From the NCBI RefSeq assembly GCF_002951615.1, contig NZ_CP019062.1:1240001-1304000 (forward strand): a stretch of DNA of 64,000 nucleotides, read 5' to 3'. Below are positions 47,301 to 55,027 of this stretch, in pieces. The position numbers and the translations under genes are program-made. Under the pieces are notes generated by a model. It searched no databases, was not told the origin of the DNA, and saw only the letters and a list, made by a program, of their open reading frames with translations. Origin of the DNA: Rahnella sikkimica. GTDB lineage: Bacteria > Pseudomonadota > Gammaproteobacteria > Enterobacterales > Enterobacteriaceae. Each line of letters begins with the position of its first letter. Within the stretch, counting starts at the first letter, position 1.

Positions 47301-48429
47301 CGGCAAACACGTCACGCAAATCAATCCGCAGTCCGGCGAAACAGAAACCCAGAACATCTGGTTCGGCTGGGACGGCGACCGGCTGGTGCTGACCGAAAAC
47401 CGCGACACCCAGCTTCACACGATTTATCACCCGAACAGCTTCGTCCCGCTGCTGCGCGCCGAACACGCGCGCATGGAGGACAGCCACCGCTCGCTGGCAG
47501 AAAAGCTCGAAGAGGAAAACGGCAGCGCGTTGCCGAACGAACTCCATCTGCGCCTGAATGAAATCGAAAAGGACATCCGTAAAAACCACCTCAGCGACGA
47601 CAACCAGCAGTGGCTGGACGCCGTCGGCCTTAAAGCCGAAAACCTCGCGTTGTGGCTCGATCCGATGCCGCAGGGTGACGCGCTGAAAATTCACCTCTAT
47701 CACTGCGACCACCTCGGCACACCCATTGCGCTGATTAATCACAAAACCAGCAAAGTCGAATGGAGCGCGGTCATGGACGTCTGGGGCAACGCGGTCGATA
47801 TTTTCAACCCGTACAAACTGCGCCAGCCGATAAGAATGCAGGGGCAACATTACGACGAGGAATCGGGGCTGCATTACAACCGTCACCGTTATTATGACCC
47901 GATGCAGGGAAGATATATTACGCAGGATCCGATTGGGTTGAGAGGGGGGTGGAATTTATATGCATATCCACTGGATCCTGTTCTGGGAAGGGATCCTTTG
48001 GGTCTCGAAACTAACCAATTTGAAAGTGCAGATAAGGCTGCGCTATATGCGATAAGGATGTGTAACGCAGATTCAATTTCAGAAAATAAAGAGTTTGGGG
48101 GTTTAATTTGCAAGAATAGGCAAGGCTATTTCTCTACAGCACCAGTGAAAGGAACCAATGCTGGAGTTAATCCATATTCGGCAGCTTGTCCGAAAGAGAG
48201 TGATAATGTGGGTGTTTATCATACTCATGGGTATTATTCTGATAAGTTCGGAAATATAACTTTAAAGAAAAATGATTTTTATGACACATTGCACTTCTCT
48301 GAAAAAGACAAAGATAGTGCAAACTACTTTTCTAAAGGTAAGAGCGAGTTTTCATCTTACTTAGGGAAACCAGACAATACCTATTCAAAATACAATCCAA
48401 AATCTGAAAAGATAAGTGATATAAAATGA
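44338..48429 (+). CDS. Rhs polymorphic toxin with DUF4329-like tip
   Basis: A 1363-residue Rhs protein, probably a type VI secretion effector for contact-dependent competition. The N terminus (GGPIVQGSLGVMIGAPTG, then NPVNPSLGAKVLPGETDIAL) looks like a PAAR-like start followed by the Rhs N-terminal DUF6531-type region. More than 700 residues of YD repeats (YDALGRL, YNAAGQL) form the encapsulating shell. The core ends with ITQDPIGLRGGWNLYAYPLD and GRDPLGLE. After residue 1224 comes a 139-residue AT-rich variable tip with E1252 (KEFGGL), H1295/H1297 (YHTHG) and S1321/D1324 (FSEKD), a JAMM-like metal-site pattern in a DUF4329-type domain. The start at 44338 has an aaagga site. No VgrG, chaperone or T6SS gene is adjacent. 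The tip activity is unknown. Confidence 0.9.
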   Translation: MTGFPAARQFDNTAIGGPIVQGSLGVMIGAPTGVACSVCPGGVVVGNPVNPSLGAKVLPGETDIALPASLPFVLSRSYSSNKTGTPAAVGMFGPGWTAAADIRLQIRADELILNDNAGRSIHFHLLPPGQIAFSHSENLWLARGGADKQTGAHPLSKLWQALPEELRNSPHYYFVANDATGPWWILGCVQLPETAEDVLPRPLPASRLLLGLTDRFGNRLSYHRDTEGEFAGQITGVTDSVGRRFRLELMTLPDFKPALNNGWGSDCGVRLSAVWLTKDLAFPDLPTKPLVRYDYTPRGELKTVYDRSGEIVREFDWHQELSGTGLMVAHRYAGRPASRYVYDASGKVISQVNPGGLSYKFEYTKNQTRVTDSLGRLRVYHFEGEQGLRRVVRLEQADGSAIESKFNNRGQLISQTDVSGRTTEFHINPANGTLGAILHPGGEKRSQFNYNKQGQLVCSTAPDGRRVSREYDALGRLTADTDALHQTRRYHYADDKSAQPCATEDAAGGRQALEWNAAGLLESFTDCSGFKTIYRYNRDGQPLEILHEEGMKTRFTYDARGRRISREDSAGLVTRWEYNTAGDVITVTRPDGSQSTQIYDERGNPTTQNEGGLTRQTEFDSAGRLSRLVNENGADTKFSYDVMDRLIQEVGFDGRVQSYQYNAAGQLIRSDDAGLMTHWHYDDEGHLIRQQRPETKDGPDDVLWQYDAAGRVTETAHRSETHLVSVRFQYDANDNLNGERQIIRNARGDLLWQHTAVRGFDVRGFESAVRYDGLPEIRWQTYGPGHLLGVKLGDEVLLEFTRDRLHRETTRRFSDGWQSENTYSLTGQLAAQHTPDVGHPNLKRHYHYNAAGQMTQMTTGLGDHHYAYTPAGRLNSVSSPDGFLATFTDAAGNRNCTHPDLNTPLADTLPVWYHNRIQRDERYIYEHDKFGNLTEKRPYRAGWREAPRGAISHFAYDQAHRLTRLTMEEDGQIQTQARYIYDPLGRRVGKHVTQINPQSGETETQNIWFGWDGDRLVLTENRDTQLHTIYHPNSFVPLLRAEHARMEDSHRSLAEKLEEENGSALPNELHLRLNEIEKDIRKNHLSDDNQQWLDAVGLKAENLALWLDPMPQGDALKIHLYHCDHLGTPIALINHKTSKVEWSAVMDVWGNAVDIFNPYKLRQPIRMQGQHYDEESGLHYNRHRYYDPMQGRYITQDPIGLRGGWNLYAYPLDPVLGRDPLGLETNQFESADKAALYAIRMCNADSISENKEFGGLICKNRQGYFSTAPVKGTNAGVNPYSAACPKESDNVGVYHTHGYYSDKFGNITLKKNDFYDTLHFSEKDKDSANYFSKGKSEFSSYLGKPDNTYSKYNPKSEKISDIK

Positions 48430-48734
48430 TTCCTTTCAACGGATTTATCACTGTTACATTGTTGATTTCTTGTTGTGCGAATGCGGAAACTTTAACATTA
48501 AACTATGATGAAATAATAGCGGTAAATTTAATGGTTAACGATCTGGCCGAAAGAGGAATTTCAATTGCAGACTACAAGTCAATCATTGAGAATAATGAAA
48601 AGACTATAGAAATTGCTCTCGTTAAAGATAATCAACCAATTGAGTTTCAAGGTGGAGGCGATATGGAGTTAAAATACATAATTAGTAAAAAAAGAAAAAA
48701 GATAATCTTATTCAAAAAAACTTTTGGTAAATGA
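48426..48734 (+). CDS. Probable immunity protein of the Rhs tip, exported
   Basis: A 102-residue protein whose start overlaps the rhs stop codon by 4 bases (ATGA), the usual arrangement of an immunity gene. The N terminus IPFNGFITVTLLISCCANAE is a secretion signal; LISC also fits a lipobox, so it may be a lipoprotein. The rest (MVNDLAERGISIADYKSIIE, and a basic C terminus with ISKKRKKIILFKK) resembles no family I recognise. The AT-rich base composition equals that of the toxin tip and differs from the rhs core, as expected for a tip/immunity module moved together. If it is truly exported, the toxin would be neutralised in the periplasm. Function is inferred from position. Confidence 0.72.
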   Translation: MIPFNGFITVTLLISCCANAETLTLNYDEIIAVNLMVNDLAERGISIADYKSIIENNEKTIEIALVKDNQPIEFQGGGDMELKYIISKKRKKIILFKKTFGK

Positions 48735-48948
48735 ACGATGATTTTTCAAATTTTTCTCAGAAGCAAGGTGCCGCTATTTTAAATGAACTTTCTTCAAGAC
48801 TATACCTAATGGGGTGTATCCACAGCTTCCACCAACGATTGGTTATGTAGCAGGGATGGCGTCAGATAGTTCGGGGAGAAACTTCTCCAAAGGAGCTTCA
48901 TTACCTTCAGATATACAAACATTTAATCCGGGATCGCGCAATGAATAA
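48731..48948 (+). pseudogene. Remnant of a displaced Rhs toxin tip
   Basis: Between the two small genes lie 218 AT-rich bases that are open in two partly overlapping frames but not in one. The first frame starts with ATGA overlapping the previous stop and runs 39 codons to 48850 (MNDDFSNFSQKQGAAILNEL). The second runs from about 48784 to a TAA at 48946-48948 (PNGVYPQLPPTIGYVAGMAS, SLPSDIQTFNPGSRNE). The second frame ends by overlapping the start of the next gene, as a toxin tail overlaps its immunity gene. I read this as a broken older rhs tip. A short real gene is a weaker alternative. Confidence 0.6.
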
Positions 48949-49387
48949 AGGATGCTTAGCGTATATTTTATTATGCACGTTACCTTTTGTTCTCGGAGGT
49001 TTGTACGTGCATCATTTATTTAGCTACGGTGAGTTAGCTAATAAATCATTGTATTCAAAGCTACAAGGGTTTGCAGCGAAGCAACAATATACCCCTCCTT
49101 TTACACTTGGTTTTAAAATAACACCTCTTTATATCAAAAGTGCATTTAAAAATGAAGGGTTTAGTTATGACCTTCTCGGGATTCCTGCCGGAGATAGAGG
49201 AGCCCCTTATTTCTGGGTGGTTACAAATACTCATATTATGAATGATCCTACATCATCAGATACGGTTTTTATTGTGTCATCTGGAGATGGCTTTAATTTA
49301 CCGTGTGGTTATTTTTATGAGTTGACATTAAAGGAGAATGTCGATCCTGTTGTATATGAATTTCTGAGGGTCCGGTGTATCCAATGA
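48941..49387 (+). CDS. Small membrane-anchored hypothetical, possible orphan immunity protein
   Basis: A 148-residue protein of unknown family. Residues 5-28 form one hydrophobic segment (CLAYILLCTLPFVLGGLYVH), either a membrane anchor or an uncleaved signal. The rest is a soluble domain of about 115 residues with YDLLGIPAGDRGAPYFWVV and two cysteines near the C terminus. The gene is AT-rich like the tip module before it. Its start codon overlaps the end of the degraded tip frame, which suggests it is the immunity gene of the older displaced Rhs tip, kept for protection. The function is not recognised from the sequence itself. Confidence 0.65.
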   Translation: MNKGCLAYILLCTLPFVLGGLYVHHLFSYGELANKSLYSKLQGFAAKQQYTPPFTLGFKITPLYIKSAFKNEGFSYDLLGIPAGDRGAPYFWVVTNTHIMNDPTSSDTVFIVSSGDGFNLPCGYFYELTLKENVDPVVYEFLRVRCIQ

Positions 49388-49449
49388 AAATGTTGTTCTG
49401 AAGATCTTATTACTATAGAAAATGTTGATATGAGATAAGTACAAAAACA

Positions 49450-49482
49450 AACCTCCTGGCCAGTCATTCCAGCCAGGAGGTT
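49450..49482 (-). terminator. Terminator of ldhA
   Basis: An 11-base stem (aacctcctggc / gccaggaggtt) with an 11-base loop, 12 bases after the ldhA stop on the minus strand and followed there by a T-rich tail. Confidence 0.88.
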
Positions 49483-49494
49483 AGGGGCAAAAAA

Positions 49495-50487
49495 TCAGAC
49501 CGTCAGCAGGTTCGGGCAGTTCTGCCCTTTAGCCAGCTGATCAATATTCATCAGCGTGGTTTCAGAAATACTGGTCAGCGCGTCGCTGGTCAGGAATGCC
49601 TGATGGCCGGTGAAAAGTACGTTGTGGCACGAAGACAAACGGCGGAAAACGTCGTCGAGAATCACTTCGTTTGAGTTATCTTCGAAGAACAAATCACGCT
49701 CGTTTTCATACACATCCATGCCCAGCGCGCCGATTTTCTGTTTTTTCAGCGCGTCGATGGCGGCCGTTGCATCCAGCAACCCGCCGCGGCTGGTGTTCAC
49801 AATCATCACGCCGTCTTTCATTTTGGCAAAGGACTGGGCATTGAGCAGGTGGTGGTTTTCCGGCGTCAGCGGGCAGTGCAGGGAAATTACGTCGGATTCG
49901 GCGTAGAGCGTATCCAGATCAACATATTCTGCGCCCAGTTCCAGTGCCAGCGGGCTTGGATACGGGTCGAAAGCCAGAATACGCATTCCAAAACCTTTCA
50001 GAATACGCATCGTTGCCACGCCGATTTTACCGGTGCCGATGATACCGGCGGTGCGCTGATACATGTTAAAACCAATCAGCCCTTCGAGTGAGAAGTTGGC
50101 TTCGCGGGTGCGCTGGTAAGCACGGTGAATGTGACGGTTAAGACACAACATCATGCCCACGGTATGTTCCGCGACAGCTTCCGGTGAGTATGCCGGAACG
50201 CGCACAACAGAAATCCCCAGTTCTTTCGCCGCCTCAAGATCGACGTTGTTAAAGCCCGCGCAGCGCAAGGCCAGCGTTTTTATCCCCAGAGAAGCCAGTT
50301 CCTGCAACACTTCACGGCTGCCGTCATCGTTGACGAAAAGGCAGACGGCATCGGCACCGGCTGCGGTTTTTGCAGTTTGCGGGGACAGCAGAAAATCGAA
50401 AAATTCCAGTTCATAGCCATAATGTTCATTGACCAGTTCCAGATATTTCCGGTCGTAATTTTTAGTACTGTAGACAGCCATTTTCAT
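49495..50487 (-). CDS. ldhA: Fermentative D-lactate dehydrogenase
   Basis: LdhA reduces pyruvate to D-lactate with NADH during fermentation in the cytosol. The 330-residue protein is close to E. coli LdhA (329) throughout. It has MKMAVYSTKNYDRKYLELVN at the start, the NAD-binding IIGTGKIGVATMRILKGF near residue 150, the catalytic Arg in LRCAGFNNVD and in VNTSRGGLLD near 235, and the His in FTGHQAFLT near 297. The frame is open 57 codons further upstream, but the start at 50487 gives the family N terminus and has a ggaga site. It is divergent from ydbH as in E. coli. Confidence 0.97.
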   Translation of the reverse strand: MKMAVYSTKNYDRKYLELVNEHYGYELEFFDFLLSPQTAKTAAGADAVCLFVNDDGSREVLQELASLGIKTLALRCAGFNNVDLEAAKELGISVVRVPAYSPEAVAEHTVGMMLCLNRHIHRAYQRTREANFSLEGLIGFNMYQRTAGIIGTGKIGVATMRILKGFGMRILAFDPYPSPLALELGAEYVDLDTLYAESDVISLHCPLTPENHHLLNAQSFAKMKDGVMIVNTSRGGLLDATAAIDALKKQKIGALGMDVYENERDLFFEDNSNEVILDDVFRRLSSCHNVLFTGHQAFLTSDALTSISETTLMNIDQLAKGQNCPNLLTV

Positions 50488-50724
50488 GGTGTTTCTCCGC
50501 AGTGAGTTTGAATCCCTGGCGAAACTGTTTCCGTCTGTTTTATAAGGAATAAACGTTTTCAGAAACAATTCGCAATATGCCACCAAACTAACAGAGCGCA
50601 GGGTGGCAGACAATTTTTCCTGTGCTATTTGGATGCCGGATACTGGTATTTCAACCATCAGTTGTTACGCTAATTATGATATCTTGCGGGCGGTCAGACG
50701 ATTTAGTGCAAAACAAGGCAAGTC

Positions 50725-53451
50725 ATGAGGAACGGACTGAAAAAAAGCGCGCAGATATTCCTGAGTATAGTGGTGATCCTCGCGCTGCTGGTGTGGGGGT
50801 TATGGAAAACGGTGCCGCGCTGGTTACCACCGCTTGCCGGACACTGGCTCCCGAAAGGCACACAACTGACGCTCAGCGGTGCGCCGCACTGGTCAGAGGG
50901 CGTGTTGCAATTGCAGGGGCTGCGTTATTCCGCCGGAGAATGCGCACTGGCGACCGCGGAAAATGCGCGCCTGAGTAAAGAAGACGGACGCTGGGCGCTC
51001 AATATTGATGCGCTGAAAGTCGATACCGCCTGTCTGGTGCAACTGCCCAAAAGTGACGCTTCAGCGCCGCTGTCCGTGGCGGATTTACAACACCTGCTGC
51101 CTGAAGGGCGCGTCAATGTGACGCAGCTTTCGGTGACGCCGTGGCAGCGTTACGCCGGGCAGGTTCAGCTCAGCAGCGAAGGCGGTGTGCAGCATCTGAC
51201 CGTGAGCGGTGACGCGCTGAAACTCGACTCCGTGCTCGGTGCCGATCGCACGCTGGCGATCCATTCTTTCAGCCTGGTCCCGCCCGGCGGCGAACAACCC
51301 GTCACGCTCAGTGGCAAACTGCTTCTGCCCGCCACCTTCGATCAACTGCCGGGATCCGGCGAGCTTCATGCAGAAATTCAAACCGCGCAGGTGCCTTCGC
51401 CGCTGGATATTCTTCTCAGCTGGCAGGCAACGGAAGGGCAACTGACGCTGTCGGAAAAAGGCAGCGATAAGCCGCTGGCGATGCTGCCGTGGAAACTTAA
51501 CGGCAACGCGTTGCAGATTTCGCAAGGGCAGTGGCGCTGGCCGTATGCCGCACAACCGCTGGCCGGTGGCGTGAATCTGACGCTCAGCGACTGGTCTCCG
51601 GCGTTTGATCAGACCACGATCACCGCGCGTCTGAACGTGCTGACGCAGGGCCATAACGGCAAAGCTAACGTGGTGCTGAGCATGGGGCCGGGGCGTATCG
51701 GGCTGCTCGACAGCAATTTAGGTTTCCGGCTGACCGGGCAGGCGAATTTGCAGGCAACGTCTCTGAGCGCCTCATTGCCCGGTGAACTGAGCGGTTCCGT
51801 GCTGAACCCGACGCTGTTACTGCGCAGCGGTTCACTGCTGCGTGCCTGGGGAAATCCGACGCCGGAGCTGACTATCAGTGACGCGCGCTGGCCGCTGGCA
51901 GGCGTGAAAGTGTCTGCGCAGGGCGTCAGCGGGCCGTTGCAGGCCATTCTGAAAGCCAGCCACCGTTTCTGGGGTAAATTTGATCTGCATCTGAGCGGTA
52001 AATCGCAGGAATTCTGGCCAGACGCCGGACAGTGGGATTTCAACTACTGGGGCAACGGGCATCTGCCGCCGCTCAGCGGTCGCTGGGATATGTCCGGGAA
52101 GGGGCAATGGCACGATAATCTGATCAGCATCAACAGCCTTTCTACCGGATTCGACCGTCTGCATTACGGCCTGGTTGATGTGGAAGCGCCGCGTCTGACG
52201 CTGGATAAACCGTTGGTCTGGCAACGCCCGCCAGCGGCCCGATTCAAACCGCAATATCCTGATTTACCGACGATATTTAAAGGTGATATCAAACTGGTGG
52301 CGAAGAAAATCGCGTTTACCAACGGCGGTTATCTGCCGCCTGCGACGCTGGAATTGCAGCTTAACGGCAGCAGCCCGGACAGGTTTGGTATGCGCGGAAT
52401 GCTGGATGCCAAACCCATCGGCCCGATCCGGCTAAATGGCCGCTGGGACGGCGAACGTCTGCGCGGCGAAGCCTGGTGGCCGAAGCAGTTACTGACGTCT
52501 TTCCAGACGCTGCTGACGCCCGATCTCAACATCAAACTGCGTGAAGGGAGTTTCTACGCGCAGTCGGCGTTTTCCGCCGCACGCGGTCAGGGTTTTGTCG
52601 CCGGTGGTCACTGGGTGGTGAAAAATGGCGGGCTGTGGATGAAAGACGGTGACCTGAGCGGGCTGGATTTCAGCCTGCCGTACCGTTTGCAGGATTCCGT
52701 CTGGCAGCTCGGCGTTAAAAAGCCGGTCACGCTGCGCATCGGCGAACTGAACAATCTGGTGGCGATGAAAAATATCACCGCCGATTTGCAGGGGCATTAT
52801 CCGTGGAGCGAAGACAAACCGCTGACGCTCACTAATCTGGGTGTCGATATGCTGCGCGGGCATCTGAGTCTGTCGGCGCTGAGAATGCCGCAGCACGATG
52901 CGGCGGTGCTGAAGCTGGAAAAAATCAATCTCAGCGAGCTGTTTACGGCGCTGAAACCCAAACAACTGGCGATGTCCGGCGTGATTTACGGCGAACTGCC
53001 GCTGTTTGTTGAAAACCCGAAATGGATCATTCAGAACGGGTGGATCAAAAATGACGGCGGCCTGACGCTGCGTCTGGATCCGCAATTTGCCGATGCGATG
53101 GCCAGCGGCAACTTCGCCAATAAAATGGTGGTGAGTTTGTTGCGCTATATGGAAATCAGCCGCTCCGACGCGCAGGTCAGCCTTGATAATCTGGGCGTAT
53201 TGACGATGGCGGCAAAAGTAGACGGCGTGAATTACACCGATACGACTCACGGCGGTGATAAGGAAAAACGCGAAATCGTGCTCAATTACACCCATCAGGA
53301 AAATATTTACCAGCTGTGGCGCAGTTTGCGTTTTGGCGACAATCTTCAGGACTGGCTGCAACAGCAGGTTTCTTTGCCTGCCAATGCGCTGTCGAAAGGT
53401 CCGGCTTCCACCGGGCAAAAAGAGGAACAAACAGTGAGGAAGGAACAATGA
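50725..53451 (+). CDS. ydbH: YdbH, AsmA-like envelope phospholipid transport protein
   Basis: YdbH is a large inner-membrane anchored periplasmic protein of the AsmA-like family. With YhdP and TamB it carries phospholipids from the inner to the outer membrane in E. coli. The product is 908 residues (879 in E. coli). One N-terminal anchor segment (FLSIVVILALLVWGLW, residues 12-27) is followed by a long beta-rich bridge of repeated amphipathic strands. The conserved C-terminal part includes LKPKQLAMSGVIYGELPLFV near residue 750. The stop codon overlaps the ynbE start by 3 bases, so YdbH and its outer-membrane partner are co-expressed. Confidence 0.93.
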   Translation: MRNGLKKSAQIFLSIVVILALLVWGLWKTVPRWLPPLAGHWLPKGTQLTLSGAPHWSEGVLQLQGLRYSAGECALATAENARLSKEDGRWALNIDALKVDTACLVQLPKSDASAPLSVADLQHLLPEGRVNVTQLSVTPWQRYAGQVQLSSEGGVQHLTVSGDALKLDSVLGADRTLAIHSFSLVPPGGEQPVTLSGKLLLPATFDQLPGSGELHAEIQTAQVPSPLDILLSWQATEGQLTLSEKGSDKPLAMLPWKLNGNALQISQGQWRWPYAAQPLAGGVNLTLSDWSPAFDQTTITARLNVLTQGHNGKANVVLSMGPGRIGLLDSNLGFRLTGQANLQATSLSASLPGELSGSVLNPTLLLRSGSLLRAWGNPTPELTISDARWPLAGVKVSAQGVSGPLQAILKASHRFWGKFDLHLSGKSQEFWPDAGQWDFNYWGNGHLPPLSGRWDMSGKGQWHDNLISINSLSTGFDRLHYGLVDVEAPRLTLDKPLVWQRPPAARFKPQYPDLPTIFKGDIKLVAKKIAFTNGGYLPPATLELQLNGSSPDRFGMRGMLDAKPIGPIRLNGRWDGERLRGEAWWPKQLLTSFQTLLTPDLNIKLREGSFYAQSAFSAARGQGFVAGGHWVVKNGGLWMKDGDLSGLDFSLPYRLQDSVWQLGVKKPVTLRIGELNNLVAMKNITADLQGHYPWSEDKPLTLTNLGVDMLRGHLSLSALRMPQHDAAVLKLEKINLSELFTALKPKQLAMSGVIYGELPLFVENPKWIIQNGWIKNDGGLTLRLDPQFADAMASGNFANKMVVSLLRYMEISRSDAQVSLDNLGVLTMAAKVDGVNYTDTTHGGDKEKREIVLNYTHQENIYQLWRSLRFGDNLQDWLQQQVSLPANALSKGPASTGQKEEQTVRKEQ

Positions 53452-53642
53452 AACTGCGACTCGTCGGGCCATGTCTGGCGCTCAGCGTGATGATGCTCAG
53501 CGGTTGCGTTCCGCGCATCGAGCTGGCGGCACCAAAAGAGCCCATCACGATAAACATGAACGTGAAAATCGAGCATGAAATTCATATCAAAGTTGACAAG
53601 GATGTCGAGAACCTGCTGAAAAACCAGAGCGATCTGTTCTAG
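53448..53642 (+). CDS. ynbE: YnbE outer-membrane lipoprotein, YdbH partner
   Basis: A 64-residue lipoprotein (E. coli YnbE is 61). The signal peptide ends in the lipobox LSGC with the modified cysteine at residue 20. A short beta-strand region follows (ITINMNVKIEHEIHIKV). In E. coli YnbE docks YdbH at the outer membrane to complete the phospholipid bridge. The start overlaps the ydbH stop and has an aagga site; ydbL follows after 8 bases. Small but certain, since position, size and lipobox all agree. Confidence 0.93.
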   Translation: MKLRLVGPCLALSVMMLSGCVPRIELAAPKEPITINMNVKIEHEIHIKVDKDVENLLKNQSDLF

Positions 53643-53650
53643 GAGCCCGT

Positions 53651-53989
53651 ATGTCCGGAGTTTTGTTTAAAAGATTCAGCCTGATGATCCTGGCCAGCGG
53701 ATTGCTGTTTTGCAGCCAGGCTTTTGCGTTAACGCTCAATGAAGCTAAACAGCAGGGGCGCGTGGGCGAAACGCTTTCCGGCTATCTGGCACCGGTAAAG
53801 CAGGATGCAGAAAGTGTCGCACTGGCGGCAAAAATCAACGACGCGCGCAAACAGCAGTATCAGCAGGTGGCGCAGGATAATAACGTCAGCACCGACGACG
53901 TCGCCAAACTTGCCGGGCAAAAACTGGTCGCCAGAGCCGCAACCGGCGAGTACGTGCGCGGCATTAACGGGAAGTGGTTGCAGAAGTAA
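53651..53989 (+). CDS. ydbL: YdbL periplasmic protein, DUF1318
   Basis: A 112-residue periplasmic protein with a Sec signal (MILASGLLFCSQAFALT, cleavage near residue 26). The DUF1318 domain follows, seen in LNEAKQQGRVGETLSGYLAP and, at the C terminus, VRGINGKWLQK. In E. coli YdbL modulates the YdbH-YnbE bridge. It is the third and last gene of the operon. The hairpin 23 bases downstream mainly serves the opposite strand but may end this transcript too. Confidence 0.92.
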   Translation: MSGVLFKRFSLMILASGLLFCSQAFALTLNEAKQQGRVGETLSGYLAPVKQDAESVALAAKINDARKQQYQQVAQDNNVSTDDVAKLAGQKLVARAATGEYVRGINGKWLQK

Positions 53990-54012
53990 CCCGGAAATTA
54001 AGGCATAAAAAA

Positions 54013-54030
54013 GCGCGCCATTCGGCGCGC
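54013..54030 (-). terminator. Terminator of azoR between ydbL and azoR
   Basis: A 7-base GC stem (gcgcgcc / ggcgcgc) with an attc loop. On the minus strand it is followed by six T, so it is a good terminator for azoR; the plus-strand tail is weak. Confidence 0.82.
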
Positions 54031-54109
54031 AAGAGCTTTATCACAACCTCACCAGGGCAAATCTTACAGGTTCTAAAAGGAAATGACGCCCTGGTTGTGA
54101 TATTGAATC

Positions 54110-54796
<687 letters not shown>

Positions 54797-55027
54797 TTAC
54801 TTTATTCACAAAGCTTATTCAGTGATAGCGCAATATTTCGAGACCTCCGTTCAGTATTTTTGAACAAGACACGAAAGGCTAAAATCGTCGAACTTTCTTC
54901 ATCCTCAATAGCTTGTGTTAACATATTGGCAAACAGGCTCGTATGAACCCGCCTCAAATCATTTCTCATTCAGATGACGGATGCTTTGCTCATTCAGTCC
55001 GCTGACTTGCAACAAGGAATATCGAAC

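Noticed and set aside
46807..47886. Open frame of 359 codons on the minus strand inside rhs
   Set aside because: It mirrors the YD-repeat coding sequence and has no recognisable features or ribosome site; the rhs frame is clearly the real one.
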